From Allium sativum (taxonomy: Eukaryota > Streptophyta > Magnoliopsida > Asparagales > Amaryllidaceae), in contig CM060911.1 in the NCBI GenBank assembly GCA_030737875.1, positions 97,298,599 to 97,362,598 of the forward strand: 64,000 bases of DNA. The letters are read 5' to 3'. Position numbers and translations under genes: made by a program. The notes under the pieces were generated by a model. It ran no database searches, was not told the origin of the DNA, and was given only the letters and a program-made list of their open reading frames with translations. Below, piece by piece: positions 47,384 through 60,260 of this stretch. Position 1 is the first letter of the stretch. Every line of letters starts with the position of its first letter.

Positions 47384-47414
47384 CTGATGATCGCTATAGC
47401 GATCGCATCATCAG
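47384..47414 (+). other. Stem-loop with long palindromic loop (D internal)
   Basis: Stem CTGATGAT/ATCATCAG encloses the 16-bp palindrome GATCGCTATAGCGATC (47389-47404, overlapping the stem by three bases). Candidate kissing-loop site; see A 56-74 and B 9187-9217. Confidence 0.5.
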
Positions 47415-47692
47415 TATTCATTTTTGAGTTTCAAAGGTGGGATGTCTATATATTTCCTATTGACTGGTGTGAGAACAAAAACTAGATAGGGCTTATTGTT
47501 GTGATTTGGCATCAAAAATATGATTTTTGGCTATGGATTAAAGTTATGTGATTGAAACGTTATTCAACTAATTGATTGCTGATTGCTGATTGTGTTATAT
47601 GATTATTGAAACCAGTATGTAAATGAATGGTAATTTAGCCAAACTGAATCAAAATGTTGAACTGAATTGAAAATTATTTGGAAATGCATGCA

Positions 47693-47697
<5 letters not shown>

Positions 47698-47755
<58 letters not shown>
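47698..47755. repeat. (TA)n microsatellite in D internal region
   Basis: About 29 TA units at a place where A and B have only a few 'atgtac' and 'atacatgtat' motifs, so it is a D-specific expansion. Confidence 0.95.
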
Positions 47756-47757
<2 letters not shown>

Positions 47758-48121
47758 GTGTGAACATGTCTTTGCAAAGAGGATAGAGCAGAGGAATAAA
47801 ATTGTTTGCCCGATAAATGGGTACATGTTTATTGTATTTCATGGGGTTTTTGATGATTTTATGAGCCAATTGGCTAGACGCTTGGCTGTTTGTTTTTCTT
47901 TTTGGATTGGAGAGGCCTTTATGGCAATTTCGGGATTTTCCCGGTGCTCCCGTGCAGGGGAGGTTATGGCGAAATTTTTCGAAAATTTAGGGTGTTAGCC
48001 AAATTTTTGATGAATTTGAAAAGTTCTTAGAGACGGAAAAGTTGAAGAACTTAAGCCATAATTGAAATAGTGAAAGTTGAGTTGATTCGTTAAACAACTT
48101 TCAGCTTCGTTCCTTTTCGGG

Positions 48122-48126
48122 GACGA
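48122..48126. repeat. Left target-site duplication of solo LTR E (GACGA)
   Basis: GACGA here and at 52199-52203. The intact site 'cggggacgaaaagtttt' is seen in A at about 716-731. Confidence 0.93.
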
Positions 48127-48387
48127 TGTAACAACCCGAATTTTAACATCGTGTTAAGACAAGAATCAAGGCAGAATTAAATTATAAAATCTGAATCAGG
48201 ATAAACGGGTTGCGCCATTGCGTTCGTCTCGGAAAAATACGCAAAATATAGTCCGAAATTTCGTAAATCGGAGTCCGTATGACTGAGATATGGCCTAGCG
48301 AAGTTTCACGAAAATTCAAATCCGAAAACAGATTTGAATTCAGCCCAAAAAGAGAAGGCGGGAAAATTCCCGCCAGACACACAGGGT

Positions 48388-48417
48388 ATCGACACCCATG
48401 TCGACATGGGTGTCGAT
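48388..48417. other. 30-bp perfect palindrome in E
   Basis: A perfect inverted repeat with no spacer, centred on TCGA, half-site containing GACACCCATG. A third half-copy (ACATGGGTGTCGAC) follows about 25 bp downstream. It lies about 190 bp upstream of the TATA box, so a binding site for a dimeric factor is possible; this is inference. Confidence 0.7.
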
Positions 48418-48590
48418 CCCCCTCCAGGGGATTGACATGGGTGTCGACCCCTGGGTCGACCCCCCTGGTCGAACCAGCGACCTGGTGCACCTGCTTCTGG
48501 TTTTGGCTCGGTTTTGGAGGCTTGTGACGATTTTGGAGGGCTCAGATCTATCCTAGGGTTAATCTAACGGCCTAAAACTATCCTAATCTC

Positions 48591-48597
48591 TATAAAA
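48591..48597 (+). promoter_or_regulatory. TATA box of E
   Basis: TATAAAA in 'aatctctataaaaacaccc', followed by a C-rich stretch where a start site would be expected near 48620. Position 465 of the LTR. Confidence 0.5.
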
Positions 48598-49149
48598 ACA
48601 CCCCTAGACCTAGCCTAACCCCTCATAATTAACTCATGCCTCGAAGTGCTGCCCAAATGTCAAGTGATCATGGCTTCCATCTCCAACTCCAAGAGACTAT
48701 GCATTCAAACTAGATCCGAATCAAAAGGTGCGAGCTTGCTACACCAAATAGAGGCCAAATCAACGTTGCTACGACGGTTTCATGACGGTTCTTCTTCAAA
48801 GGAGCTACCTTTCTTCGTCGAGACGATTCATGCTAATTCGCTAAGCCACGCTATGTAAGTTCTAGCTACTTCGAGATTGTTAACGGTAGTTTAATGATGA
48901 CATGTGATAAAATGCGATGTAACATGAGTATGTTAACCTATGTAAACCTAGTTTGCCCCTTTATCATAAACATATGACTTTGGGTTATGTTTTAGCGACT
49001 AAACCATGCTATTCATGTTGCATTGGACTTAGTTTGCCATGCAAGATTGGACCTTTACTTGTAGTATGATAGCATGAACACTTAGAGCCACTTTGACTTG
49101 TGAAATAGTTGCATAAATTGGACTTCGGGGCTTATGCATGTAAATGAAA

Positions 49150-49320
49150 CCAACCATCTTATGATATCATGTTTATGTGTGGCCAAATCCCGTTATGACA
49201 TCATGCATGTTTACGGCCAAATCCCGTTATGATAATATGCATGCTTGTGGCCAATTCCTATATGACGTTATGCACGTTTGAAGCCAACCCCGTCGTGGCA
49301 TCGTGCATGTTTTGGGGTCA
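49150..49320. repeat. 34-bp tandem repeat in E
   Basis: Five diverged copies of 'aaatcccgttatgacatcat' plus 'gcatgtttacggcc'. AT/GC changes are mostly transitions. Confidence 0.75.
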
Positions 49321-49499
49321 ATGTGTATCATAGTATTTATACGATGTTAACTCGCTTTCACTCGCGTTGGAAATACGTTTTGGATAGTCTAGGCAAACGT
49401 GAATGTGACATAAAAACATGACTTGAAAATATGACTTGGAACTTGACATGGAATATTGGCATAGACTATACTTGAAAATATGCTTAGGATAAAGCTCGA

Positions 49500-49735
49500 A
49501 CATGACACGTAGAAAAACATGAAGTGACCAACTCGAGGTTGGGTTGAGTTTGTAGCGTAATTCTGCCCGGAACCGACCGGCAAATCCAGTGGCTACAAAC
49601 AATAGGATCCAATGTGAGAAGTTGGTCACATCGCACTTGAAACCCGAGGTTAGACTCAGTTTGCGGTAGAAACCTGCCCGGAACCAACCGGCCTAACCAG
49701 TGGCCGCAAACTGTCAGTCTAATGTGAGAGGTTGG
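49500..49735. repeat. Two-copy ~125-bp repeat in E
   Basis: Two copies, each with 'cgaggttgggttgagtttg'-like start, 'tgcccggaacc', 'ccagtggc' and 'aatgtgag'. The copies are about 80 percent alike by eye. Confidence 0.7.
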
Positions 49736-49764
49736 GGTGCATTAATTCAATTAATGCCACATGA

Positions 49765-50300
49765 TAGGGTTAAGTTAATTTGACTAATGACACTTAACCG
49801 TAAAACACAGTTAGGGGATGGGGTTAAGTAAATCTACACTTAACTAATCTAAACACGGTAATTAGATGGGGTTAAGTAAACCTACACTTAACTAATCTAA
49901 ACACGGTAATTAGATAGGGTTAAGTCATGGACCACTTGAGTACGCTTAACCAATCTGACTAGACCATTAGTTAGGGTTAAGTTAACCAACACTTAACCAA
50001 CTTGACTAGATAATTTGATGAGGTTAAGTTAACCAACACTTAACCAATCCGACTAGATAATTTGATGGGGATAAGTTAACCTACACTTAACCAATCTAAC
50101 ATGATAATTGGGGAGGGTTTAGACACGAACCGCTTGAATATACTTAACCAACTCGACTCGGTAAATTCGATAAGGTTAACCTATACTTAACCAATTATGA
50201 TAACTCGATAAGGTTGAGTCGTGAACTGCTTGGTATACTTAACCAACTTGACACATGGTTTGTAGGGCTAAGTCTTGAACTTGAATACTTAGCCAATTTT
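49765..50300. repeat. Interspersed 'gggttaagt ... acttaacc' repeats in E
   Basis: About ten units of 45-65 bp, each with 'gttaagt' and 'acttaaccaa', which are inverted copies of each other, so each unit can fold into a short hairpin. The remainder of E (50300-52198) has one 'ccctagtggccctaggt' two-copy repeat near 51140-51230 and a 'gataccttagtttatcttg' repeat at 51545-51690; otherwise nothing recognised. Confidence 0.6.
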
Positions 50301-52198
50301 GACATGATTAGACGGAACCCTAGTTCAAGGGACTAAGTGGAAAACCGTAGTTAACAAGGATAACGGGAAAAGAAACTAAGTGGTAAACCTTAGTTAAGAA
50401 TAACTAAGTAATAATCCTTAGTCAAGGAAATTGGACCAGTTCATAGGTAGATGAGTAACCCGATACGGTAGGTCATCGCTTAGCACACGAGGAGGAGCAA
50501 ATTATCTGACTTAGATAAGGGCTCCAACGAACTGGGTGACGAAACTGTAGCTTCGAAGGACGTGATGGTACTCTTGGTATCCCTCTGTGAGGTTGCAGAT
50601 GATCCTCCTGGGCTCACAGAGGTTAAGGTCTGCGGTAGAAGAACCAAGAGTATGCCTTGGTTGCTGTGCGAGCAACCTAAAGACTGGGGTGGATTAGCGT
50701 GGGGTCGGCGATACATGATTTAGCCCTGGATAGCGCATTGTCGACCACCTACCATCTTTAGTCAATCGTGTACGTACGGAAAGGCAGAGAACTCCCAACA
50801 GACCATATACTTGCTATCGAGTTATGGGTGAGGTTGGTTATCTCGGTGTGGGGCATCGATGGGCCATAGTGTAGTTCTCATACATGACTTCTCTTGTTTT
50901 TCCTTTCAGTAGTTGAGGGAGGGGTCACGTGGGACCATAACCACCGGTACAAAAACAGACCTTGATATCTGCCTCGGCAGATAACTTAAATCTCCCGACC
51001 GAGTTCCGTATTTCTTGATTTGCCCTGGCACGGGACTCGGATGGCACATTGAGATACATGTGCACCTAGACATGGAAAAACGATTCACGATTCATATGTG
51101 GGAAAAAGGGCGTGGTTGACGGGTAGCATAATTCCTAGTGGCCCTAGGTTGCTTGTACCCGTACCAAGTTATGAAAACGTTCATTAGGTAGTGTAATCCC
51201 TAGCGGCCCTAGGTGGCATAAATCCTAGTGGAACACGCGACGATCCATGATAAGAAAACCTAGCTAGATCAAGGGTAAAAGTCCAAATGATTTCAAGGAT
51301 AAAATGGTACTACATTGAAGTAGTGAGTAAGCCCGTACGAGGTATGGAAAAGGACTGAACTTATACATGAAAGGAAACATACGAGTGGGGAAACCTACTT
51401 ATGCCAGATATCAGGTTCGCATGGACCATTACATTACTCTGGGCAACGGACATTCATAGTTAACACATGACACGAGGTTGGGATACTAGTACGGAGGGTG
51501 CAGAGCAAATATACACGTTAGAACCTTGGATGAGAAACATGATAGATACCTTGTGATATTATACTTGATAGAAACCTGATAATGTGATACCTCGATTTAT
51601 CTTGACACCGTAGCTTATCATGATACCTTAGTTTATCATGGTACATTAGTTTATCTTGATACCGTAGTTCATCTTGTTATCTTGGTTTAGCTTATCTATC
51701 TCGTCATCATCATCCTTATGTTTACTTTCAGTCTATGCATGTCATGTTACCTTTACATGTTTCTATGCTGGAAGTAGATAGGACTTACCAGTCTTTATGA
51801 CTGACCCCGTTTTCTCTCGCCTCTTTGTCTTCCGTTTCCCCCCCAGGTTTTCAGGGAGGAAATACTGTTGTTTTGTTCAGACTTCTTCTGTTGAAGGTCA
51901 TCATTTATGGCTTGGACTTTCCATAGCTATGGCTGCTTTTCTGTTCCACTTGGGGAATAATTTATGAAAAGGTTTTATGCTTCTTTATTTCAAGACAGGT
52001 TTTGATGTACGAAATTTAGTGACACTCTGATGTAAAAGGCTTTAGACCTTGATGTTTTATAAAGAAATGAAATTATGTTTTACTTCCGCTGTTTTATATG
52101 TTCTGTCTTGTAATATTTCTGTGCATGCTTACCAACAACGCCCCTCCAAAGCTAGTGCACTCCCTTGTGAGTGACCCTGGCGGAGGTGGGGTGTTACA

Positions 52199-52203
52199 GA
52201 CGA
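52199..52203. repeat. Right target-site duplication of solo LTR E (GACGA)
   Basis: Second copy of GACGA, after which the D internal sequence continues as 'aaagttttaagtgggggag'. Confidence 0.93.
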
Positions 52204-52211
52204 AAAGTTTT

Positions 52212-52224
52212 AAGTGGGGGAGAT
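52212..52224 (+). other. Polypurine tract of element D
   Basis: AAGTGGGGGAGAT immediately before the D 3' LTR, identical to that of A. Confidence 0.87.
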
Positions 52225-53149
52225 TGTAACAACCCGGAAATCTGAGCCAATTAAATTTTTTTATTTTGGCAATTTTAATGAATTTTGAAAATTTAAAATG
52301 AATTATTTTAAATAATAACAACGAGAAATTTATTTTGAATAGAATTAGAACGGAAATATTTATTTTTGATTATAAAAGTAATTGAAAATGGCGCGGTAGT
52401 TTAAAAATTCGATTTCAAGTTTCAAATGAATGTATAAGATTCAAAATAAACCGGATTTTGGTGAAACCAAAAGTATTTGAATCTATTTGAGAATATCTTT
52501 CCAACGAATCCGAAAATTTGAAATTTCATAGCGGGAATAAAATGTTATGTCCAATCGAAAATTCAGAATAGTCGCTATGGAATTTTGGTCCTTGAAAATG
52601 GAAATTTTGCAAACGACCTTCGTTTTCGATGAAACCACTTTTGTTGTATCTAGGATGTCAATTTATTGCTAGATTCCAAAATTCATAATTTTTCGAACCA
52701 ATATGTAAGCGTGGCAAAAGGAAACGTGTTTTGATAGTTTCAGTCAATTTCGATACCAGAAAATGGCCATTTTTCAAACGATCTCAGAATTTGACGAAAT
52801 TAGTTTTTTTAGGATCATATCGTCAATACGATGCCAGAAAATATTTTTCGGGAATTTTTAAAGTCCGTATGTGGCCCTGGTAAATTGAAATGTATGTTTA
52901 AATTCAATATATTGATTTATATTTTGATTTTGATGAAAACTGATCGAAACGATCGGAACAACTTACAATACATATCCCATTGTGTTCAGAATGGGGGTGA
53001 TTAGCTAGGATCGACAGTCGTTGTGTCTCGTTTGGAGGTCGAATGAAAAACCAACCTTTTAGAGAATAAATTAATTAAATTATTATATAATCTCTCTACC
53101 TCACCCCTCTCTCTCCACTACCTCCCTCTAAGTCAACCCTTTGAAAAGA

Positions 53150-53427
53150 AAATAAAGAAAAAAAACAACAATCGAATCGCGACCCCCCTTTACGCCGCCG
53201 CGACGGCCGCCACAGCCTCCAGCCCGCCGTCGACCCCCCCCTCGGCCATCCCCCACTCTAGCGCCCCCTCAGTTCCCTCCCACCAAAACCGTACACCCTA
53301 AACCCCCACCCAAATCCACAGCCGCGCCCCCAAATCGCACCACCACCAGGCCGACCGTCGGCGCCGCCTGCTCCCTCTCCGCCACCTCCTCCTGAGCCGA
53401 CGATGACCCCCCATTCCTAAAAACGAT
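53150..53427 (+). other. CT/GC-rich exon-like island with donor-like end (D 3' LTR)
   Basis: CT-rich upstream stretch (53085-53150), then C/GC-rich sequence with 'ccgtacaccctaaaccccca', ending AACGAT followed by GTGAGTTTTTA (53428 on). A TATATAA-like motif is at about 53075. Same place and end as in B, C and F. Confidence 0.42.
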
Positions 53428-56400
53428 GTGAGTTTTTATATTTATTATTTGATATTATTTTCAGCTTTTTTATAGGTTATTATTGTAGAGAAAGGTGAAG
53501 TTTTTATAAAGAAAAAAGGTTAAGTTTATTTAAAGGAAAACTTAGATTTAAAAAAAATATGGAAAAGTTTAGATTTTTATTAGTAGTAAGGTTTGATTTT
53601 TGTTACTGAAAAGATAACATTTTTAACCAATGCAAAGGTAGGATTCCTAGCATAGAAAAGTTGCGATTTTTGAAATGCAAAAAGCTTTGATTTTTGAAAT
53701 TAAAAAGACGTGATTTTTATATAAAGAAAGACGAGATTTTTATCGTTAGAAAGACTAGATTTTTATAAATAAAAATTTGATTTTGAAAATATAAAGATCA
53801 GATTTTTGAAAATATATAGAAGCGATTTTCAAAAATAAAAAGAATGAGATTTTTTATATACATATAAGAATGATATAAAAATATGATTTTATATTGAAAG
53901 TGAACAAATAAAAATGTGATTTCTATTTTAAAGATAGCGGATTAAAAACAAAATTTTTATATAATAGGAAATATAAAAATATGATTTTTATATACGTAGC
54001 GAAATAAAAATCTGATTTTTATTATATATATGTTGAAATAAAAAGGTGATTTTTATAGCGTTGAAATAAAAATTTGATATTTAAATAAGAAGTAGGAATA
54101 TAAAAATATAATTTTTTTATATATAGAAGGAAGCATCGTAAAAATATGAAGTAGAAATAAAAATGTGATTTTTATTTGTTGGAATGAAGCGATAAAAATA
54201 TAATTTTTAATATGAACAACGTGGTAAGGATTGCATTGGAATTTCAAACAAATCCAAACGGTTTAGATGTTCCGAAGTAAAACTGGCAGAGTGGAACCCA
54301 AAGGTGAGAACTCCTCACTTTTATTTTGATTTCTAGTTTGAAATATATACTAGGATGCAGACGGTGCTTAGTAGCACCCAACACCCGTCGTCCACAGACC
54401 ATTGATGACTTGTTTGTTTGATTGGTGTGTTGTGAAAATTGATTGTGTGATGTGGATTGAATAAATATTTTATAGTTAAAAATATAATTTTTAACGTGTA
54501 TATAAAATAAATATTTATAAACAAATCGGACGATTTGTTTATGTACACCTACTTAACTTATATTGATTGGGATGATAAATTTTACACATCGCCCAACTGC
54601 ATAAATAAAAATCTATGTTTGTTGATTTGAAACCCCACACGGGCGTTGGGATGATATTTGGCGTACACTAATCCCAATTATTTAGCTGTATGTCGATCGA
54701 TTGGTTGACAGACTTTGTAAGCGTTAATTATTTATATTTAATGCTCATGCAGTTTTGTGGTGCAATCTGTATGATGGTTGATTATTTATCGTTGCTATTA
54801 TATACATGTGTGGTAGGGAATCCATATAATTAACATTATATGGTAATTGATTGGGCCTCATTCCAATTTGGAAAATAAAGAATATTATAAAAAGAAAATT
54901 CATGTGTTGAATAAAATATATATTCATGTGTTGAATAAAAGGATATTCATGTGTTGAATAAAAGAAAATTCATGTGTTGAATAAAATATATATACATGTG
55001 TTGAATAAAAGAATGTTCATGTGTTGGAGAAAATATTCATTTGTTGAATAGAATAACGAAGTTATTGAAATATATAAAGCCGTGTTGGTTAGATATGCGC
55101 CATTTCGACGCGAACGATATTTATATCGATTATATTCGTTTTTAAAATGAATAAAGAAAAGGAAGTGATTTCAAAATATAACGTTTTGAAAATATTATCA
55201 TTTATATATTCATCATATGGAATATTCAATTTTTATCTGAAATTGAATATGAAGTTGAAATCGTTTTGAAAACGATTTATAATATACGTTTTAAAAGGAA
55301 ATCGATGTAATATATATAATATATATATTATATATAATGGTCTGAATAGAATGCGCCGCGCTGCAGCAGTTCGCGAATTTCGACCATTGACCTCGAATGG
55401 ACATTACGGGAGATCCGACAGTCGGATTCTCCCAAAACCGAAACCATTGGGTTCGTATCGAAAAGATCTTTCTAAAGAATATTAGAGATTGGAAATCTAA
55501 TAGTTGGATTTGGAATTATGTCCAAATCAAATTTGAAAAAGGTCGGTGTAAGTGCAGTTCGATGACTGTTCATGGAAATCGACTGTACAGGCCTTGATAA
55601 AATTATTAAAAATAATAATAATTTGTGTAAAATCATAAGAAATGATTTGGAAGGAATTGGGATGAAAAATTCCATATTTAAAAGGATAAAAATAGATTTT
55701 TATCGAAATGAACTAGTTTTGAACTAGAATTATAATCCGTTTATTTTTGAAATAAATAAATTGGATTTGAAAGGGTTTTAAAAATAACCAGAATTTCCAA
55801 TATATAAAGTGGGAATGGATTTGAATCGAAATTGTCTTTGGAATATTTCGATGTTGGATTTTGTGATTATACAGATATTATTATGGAAATTTGAAAGATA
55901 TATTTATATCGTTATTTCCAATATGATATTTTTTGGTCGTAGAATTTGATATTAAATATAAGCCGATATATTTTCTATTCAAAGCCTTGTATTTAATATC
56001 AAATGGGATTTGGGTTTGTCGTGAATGGTTTCTTCATTAACACTGTTCTTAAACCCCGTTGAGAAAAATATTAAATCTTTTTATTTAGATTTAATGAAGT
56101 ATACCAATTAAATGGTATTTAATTGGAATTGAATTAGAATTGATTTTTGGGTTTATCGTGAACGGTGTTTTAAATAACACTTGTTCTTTAACCCGATAAT
56201 TAATAGGATGTGAATTGGGTTTATTGTGAACTATGTTTTAACGGCATTCGTTCTTTAACCCGATTTACAGTGAAATGTGATTTGGAATTTATAAATCTTT
56301 TGTTAAGATTTAAAGGAAAATTTCCAAAGTAAAGTTTTCCAATTTAATAAAATAAATTGGAATGGAATGGAATTCGATTTTGAAATAATCAAAGTGAATT

Positions 56401-58401
56401 TCTGTGGAGGAAGACAACTAATATATCTGGAATTTAAAAGGCTTTGCCGTTATTCCATTTATATTATTAGTCAGATATGGAAGTTTATATCGATTATATA
56501 TATCGATTTGATTTCCATGAAGATTCCATTGTAAATGAAATTCGGTTTTGGGTTTATCGTGAACCGTGTTTTAAATGACATTCGTTCTTTAACCCAGTTA
56601 AAGACAGGATATGACTTTCCAAGTTAAATAATCATTGATAGTGATTTTTGGGAAGATTAAAACCAAGTGGAGTTTTAATGAATCTTTAATTAGATTGAAA
56701 TGATCGAGAATGGAGTATCACCAGTTTTGCTCTAGGCGATAGTTAAATCTTTAATTAGATTTGAACGTGAAATGGTAATTGAATTTACCGATAACACCAT
56801 GGTGTTAGATATGAAGTATGACCAGTTTTACTTCATGGGATGAATAGGTTGGGGTTGGGAAATTTAACAAGTGATTACTTAGGTAAGGTTTGCTAATCCC
56901 GACTAGTTTGGATAAACCATAATTTAGTTTGAATTGATATTCAAAAGAAGATTAAAGAATAAATTTAAAGAATTTATCTTTGATAAAATTAATGGGAACC
57001 TTTCCCAAAGTATAAGAATATTTGAATAAAAGAATATTCTGAACTGGAATGAGGCATATGTTGTGTTTGTGTAACACTTGTTTATTATATACGCGAGTTA
57101 TTCAGAAAGACCGGGTTTATCCCATTCTGTGTAACTGATTCGACGAGGTGTCGAGGATGAAGACGGTGGTCTTAGACCAGAGGTCTTCACATCGTTTGGA
57201 TAATTACTGATGATCTTGATTGGGCCGTACACCCAAGAGGAGAGAATCAGTTGGTGATCGTCCAGATGTATTCGGAGATCAATGGATATGCGAGGAATAA
57301 GGTTCCTCCGGTTTCATTCAGACCCAGAACGAACTTGTAAATGGACTGTGTGTCTGACATTGGATATCATTCTGTGTGATTGATGGATATCGGTTGCATG
57401 GAGTGGTTTGCCTGTGTGGCATGCTGAGATGCAAATGATCAAGGCTTTGGTTGAAAAGCAAAGTCTTGTGGTTGATGATCAAAGCATGACCTATGTGGCA
57501 TTGCTTTGTGTAGCATTGATTCGCGAGCCTCACACCCCGGTGTGAACCAGAAATGGGAGAAGGATCCAGGGAGAACATGCGTTTCCTTATAGCTAGAAGT
57601 GGCGTCAGTGGTTTTACGCGCCCTGACGAGTTTGACCTATGTGGTTGTTGGAATGTGAGGCGCCTCGGATATATCGGTCGATCCGGGACCGATGGAGTCA
57701 TTGGACTCATTGACGCCCTATAGGGCGGGGAAACGCAGTGTTCATGCATTATAATCCACATCTAGTGGACCGGCCCTGTATATGGCGACATGATATATGG
57801 TACCCATGCCGTCTATGATTGATACTTATGATTGAAATTGTTTTGACACTATGCACTTATAGTAATAATAAAAGATGAAATTTAGCGTATCAAGCATTCT
57901 TTGGCTATTATAAGGTAAAACCCTATCCTCCGTCTTGTGTTGCATTATGTGATGGGACCTGGGTCTTATAATAGCTTCATTGTTCTTTATTTAGCATTGC
58001 GCTGTTGTTTTATTCACTAGTATTCTTGGGAGGAAACCCGTTCCGTGTTATACGGCGTGGTCCCTTGATTTACCTAACTTTAAAATAAAGATTAATAACT
58101 GTTTTAGTTCTCACAACAGTCACATGACTGACCTGGAGTTTATTGTTTTAACCTAAACTCTGGGTAACCTTATTTTTCGCACGGGCAGCTGGTTGTTTTG
58201 GTTTTGCAGATTTATATTCACAAGATCCCGATTTACAGCTGGAACGATATCCAGAAAGCTCTGTATCCGTATATCTCTTTCAGTTGTGTTTTGTATTATT
58301 TTTCCGCTGCTATGTAATGTAAATTGAATCTCTGATATTTTTTCTGATGTGTAATATTTATTCATACTCTGTATATTTTTGTATTCTGATGTAATTGTTG
58401 T

Positions 58402-58414
58402 AATAAACAATAAA
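58402..58414 (+). terminator. Overlapping poly(A) signals near the end of D 3' LTR
   Basis: AATAAACAATAAA as in the 5' LTR, placed where the 3' LTR would direct 3'-end formation. Confidence 0.5.
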
Positions 58415-59319
58415 ATGTTCTTCTGTTTGCGCTCTAATTCGTCTTATCCTCAGTACAATCCGTGCTTTCCTTCACGGGGAAGTTCGGGTTGTTACAATAA
58501 ATTTATTTTAATTATAAAACGAGACTGAAATGGCGTGGTAGTTTGAAAATTCGATTTCAAATTTCAAATGAATGTACAGGATTCAAAATAAATTGGATTT
58601 CAGTAAAACCAGAAATATTCGAATATGTTTAATAATATCTTTCTAAAGAATGTGAAAATTTCAGATTTCATAACGTGAATAAAAAGTTATGTCCAGTTTA
58701 AAATTCATAATAGTCGTTATGGAATATATATATATATAAAGCCCTTAAAAATAGCCATTTTGCAAACAACCTCCGTTTTCGATGAAACCACTTCTGTTGG
58801 ATCCGGAATATCTAATTATTGCTAGATTCTGTTTTTCACAATTTTTGAAATCAATATGTGAGCGTGGTGGATTTAAACGTGTTTGGCACTTTTAGTTTGA
58901 ATTTAATCGACTGGAAATTGACTGTTTTTCAAACGGTATCTAAATTTGACGAAATTAGTTTTGTTAGGACCGTATGTCAAAGCATAGCTAGCTATATTTT
59001 TCTGGAATTTTGGAGTCCTTATGTGGCCCTGGTAAATTAAAATGTACGTTGAAATAAATTTTGAATGTTAAATTAATTTATATTTTAATTTTAACAGAAA
59101 CTGATCGAAACAGTCGACTTGGCTTACTGGACATATCCCATTGTGTTTGGAAGGGGGTATTTAGCTAGGGCGACAGTCGTTTGGTTCGATTTGGAGTTCG
59201 AAATAAAAATTAACTTTTTGGAATCGAATATAATAAAAATAAATTTTGTAAATAAACCCCCTTTCTCTTCCTTTTGACCTAACAGTTCAAAATCAAAAAT
59301 TAACAAATAAAACGAATCC

Positions 59320-59575
59320 GCCCAGACCCTGTCGCCCCACTTAGTTTAGCCACCGTGCCCATCGCCTCCCTCCCCAACCGCCGCGCCGGCCTCCCTCCGC
59401 CTCCTCCCCCTCTGGCGACCCCCTTCCCTCTCTCTCCCTCTAATTTAGTCACCTGCGCCCAATCCATAATGCCTGGCCAAACCCTAGCCGCCTCCGCCCA
59501 ATGCTCCACCGCGAACCGCCACCACCGCGAGCAACTACGACCCCCTCTCCAATTCAATCAGCAAATCCCTACGCT
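59320..59575 (+). other. CT/GC-rich exon-like island with donor-like end (F LTR)
   Basis: Composition and placement as in D, with 'ccaaaccctagccgcctccg' and an end at CTACGCT followed by GTGAGTTTTTTT (59576 on). An AT-rich 'tataataaaaataaa' motif is about 95 bp upstream. Confidence 0.42.
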
Positions 59576-59599
59576 GTGAGTTTTTTTTTAATTCTCATT

Positions 59600-60260
59600 T
59601 GATTTTTTTTAGTTTATAAAACAAATATGATTTTTAGTTAATAAAATCATATGATTTTTAGTTTATAGAAAATATGATTTTTAGTTTATAAATCATATGA
59701 TTTTTAGTTTATAAAAAATATGATTTTTATTTATATAAAGTTATGATTTTTATTTATATAAAGTTATGATTATTATTTATATAAAGTTAAGATTTTTAAT
59801 TACATAAAGATATGACTTTTAGTTTTTTTGTAAAAATGTCATTTTTAGTAAGTTAAAGATGGGATGTTTATCGTAAGAAGTAAATATTTTTGGCAAGTTA
59901 AAAATATGATTTTTATCTAGTGTATGGCATGGAAATATTTTTAGAACAATCAAAATATGATATATATATATATAGTAGTAATATAAAAATATGATTTTTA
60001 TTATATGAATAGCATTTTAAAAATATGATTTTTATTATATAAGTAGCAATGATTTTTAAAATAAAAATAGCATGGTTTTAAAAATATAACAATATGATTT
60101 TTTTATATATAACATTGAGATAAAAATGTGATTTTTAATATATATATAACGTTATAAAAATGCGATTTTTAATATATATATATAGCATTATAAAATTATG
60201 ATTTTTAATATACATATATAGCGTTATAAAAATAGGATTTTTAATATATATACCGCGTGA
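59600..60260. repeat. AT-rich tandem repeats in F LTR
   Basis: First 'tatgatttttagtttataa' units of about 25 bp, then longer 'gcgttataaaaatgcgattt'-like units with TATATA tracts. Same position as the AT arrays of B and D but a different dominant unit. Confidence 0.78.

Larger units (their letters stand above)
48127..52198 (+). mobile_element. Solo LTR E of an unrelated LTR retrotransposon (4.07 kb)
   Basis: Starts TGTAACAACCCGAATTTTAA, ends GGGTGTTACA, flanked by a perfect 5-bp TSD, with no PBS, PPT or internal region. It is less AT-rich than its surroundings and shares only the terminal TGTAACAACCCG with the A/B/D family. A TATA box at 48591 suggests plus orientation with U3 of about 490 bp. 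Several internal repeats (34 bp, ~125 bp, 'gttaagt...cttaacc', 'gatacc...tttatctt') are described separately. Short frames (48646-48858, 49318-49687) look non-coding. The family is not identified. Confidence 0.88.
47037..52224 (+). mobile_element. Element D internal region, interrupted by solo LTR E
   Basis: PBS at the left, PPT at the right. Without E it is about 1.1 kb (47037-48126 plus 52204-52224). It lacks gag and pol and matches the internals of A and B. Contains twin hairpins, a palindromic-loop hairpin, a (TA)n microsatellite (47698-47755) and the 'gcaggggaggttatggcg' block (about 47955). Confidence 0.88.
52225..58496 (+). mobile_element. Element D 3' LTR (6.3 kb, complete)
   Basis: TGTAACAACCCGG to GGTTGTTACA. 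The most complete uninterrupted LTR of the A/B/D/F family here. Order: U3 start with several 'tttcgatgaaacca'-type segments (52225-53090), CT/GC-rich island (53150-53427), AT repeats (53490-54215), hairpin/TATA block (54304-54378), tandem 'attcatgtgttgaataaaa' (54895-55050), TA tract (55308-55337), GGGTT...AACCC modules (56010-56595), U5-side module, poly(A) signals (58402-58414). About 140 bp present in the 5' LTR (near 46172-46315) is deleted at 57775. The next bases ATAAA (58497-58501) are the presumed right TSD; the left is outside. Confidence 0.9.

Noticed and set aside
48646..48858. 70-codon frame in E after the TATA box
   Set aside because: No motif, no support from a second copy, and located in the R/U5 part of a solo LTR.
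57318..57761. 147-codon antisense frame in the D 3' LTR
   Set aside because: Antisense to the conserved U5-side block; broken in the other LTR copies.
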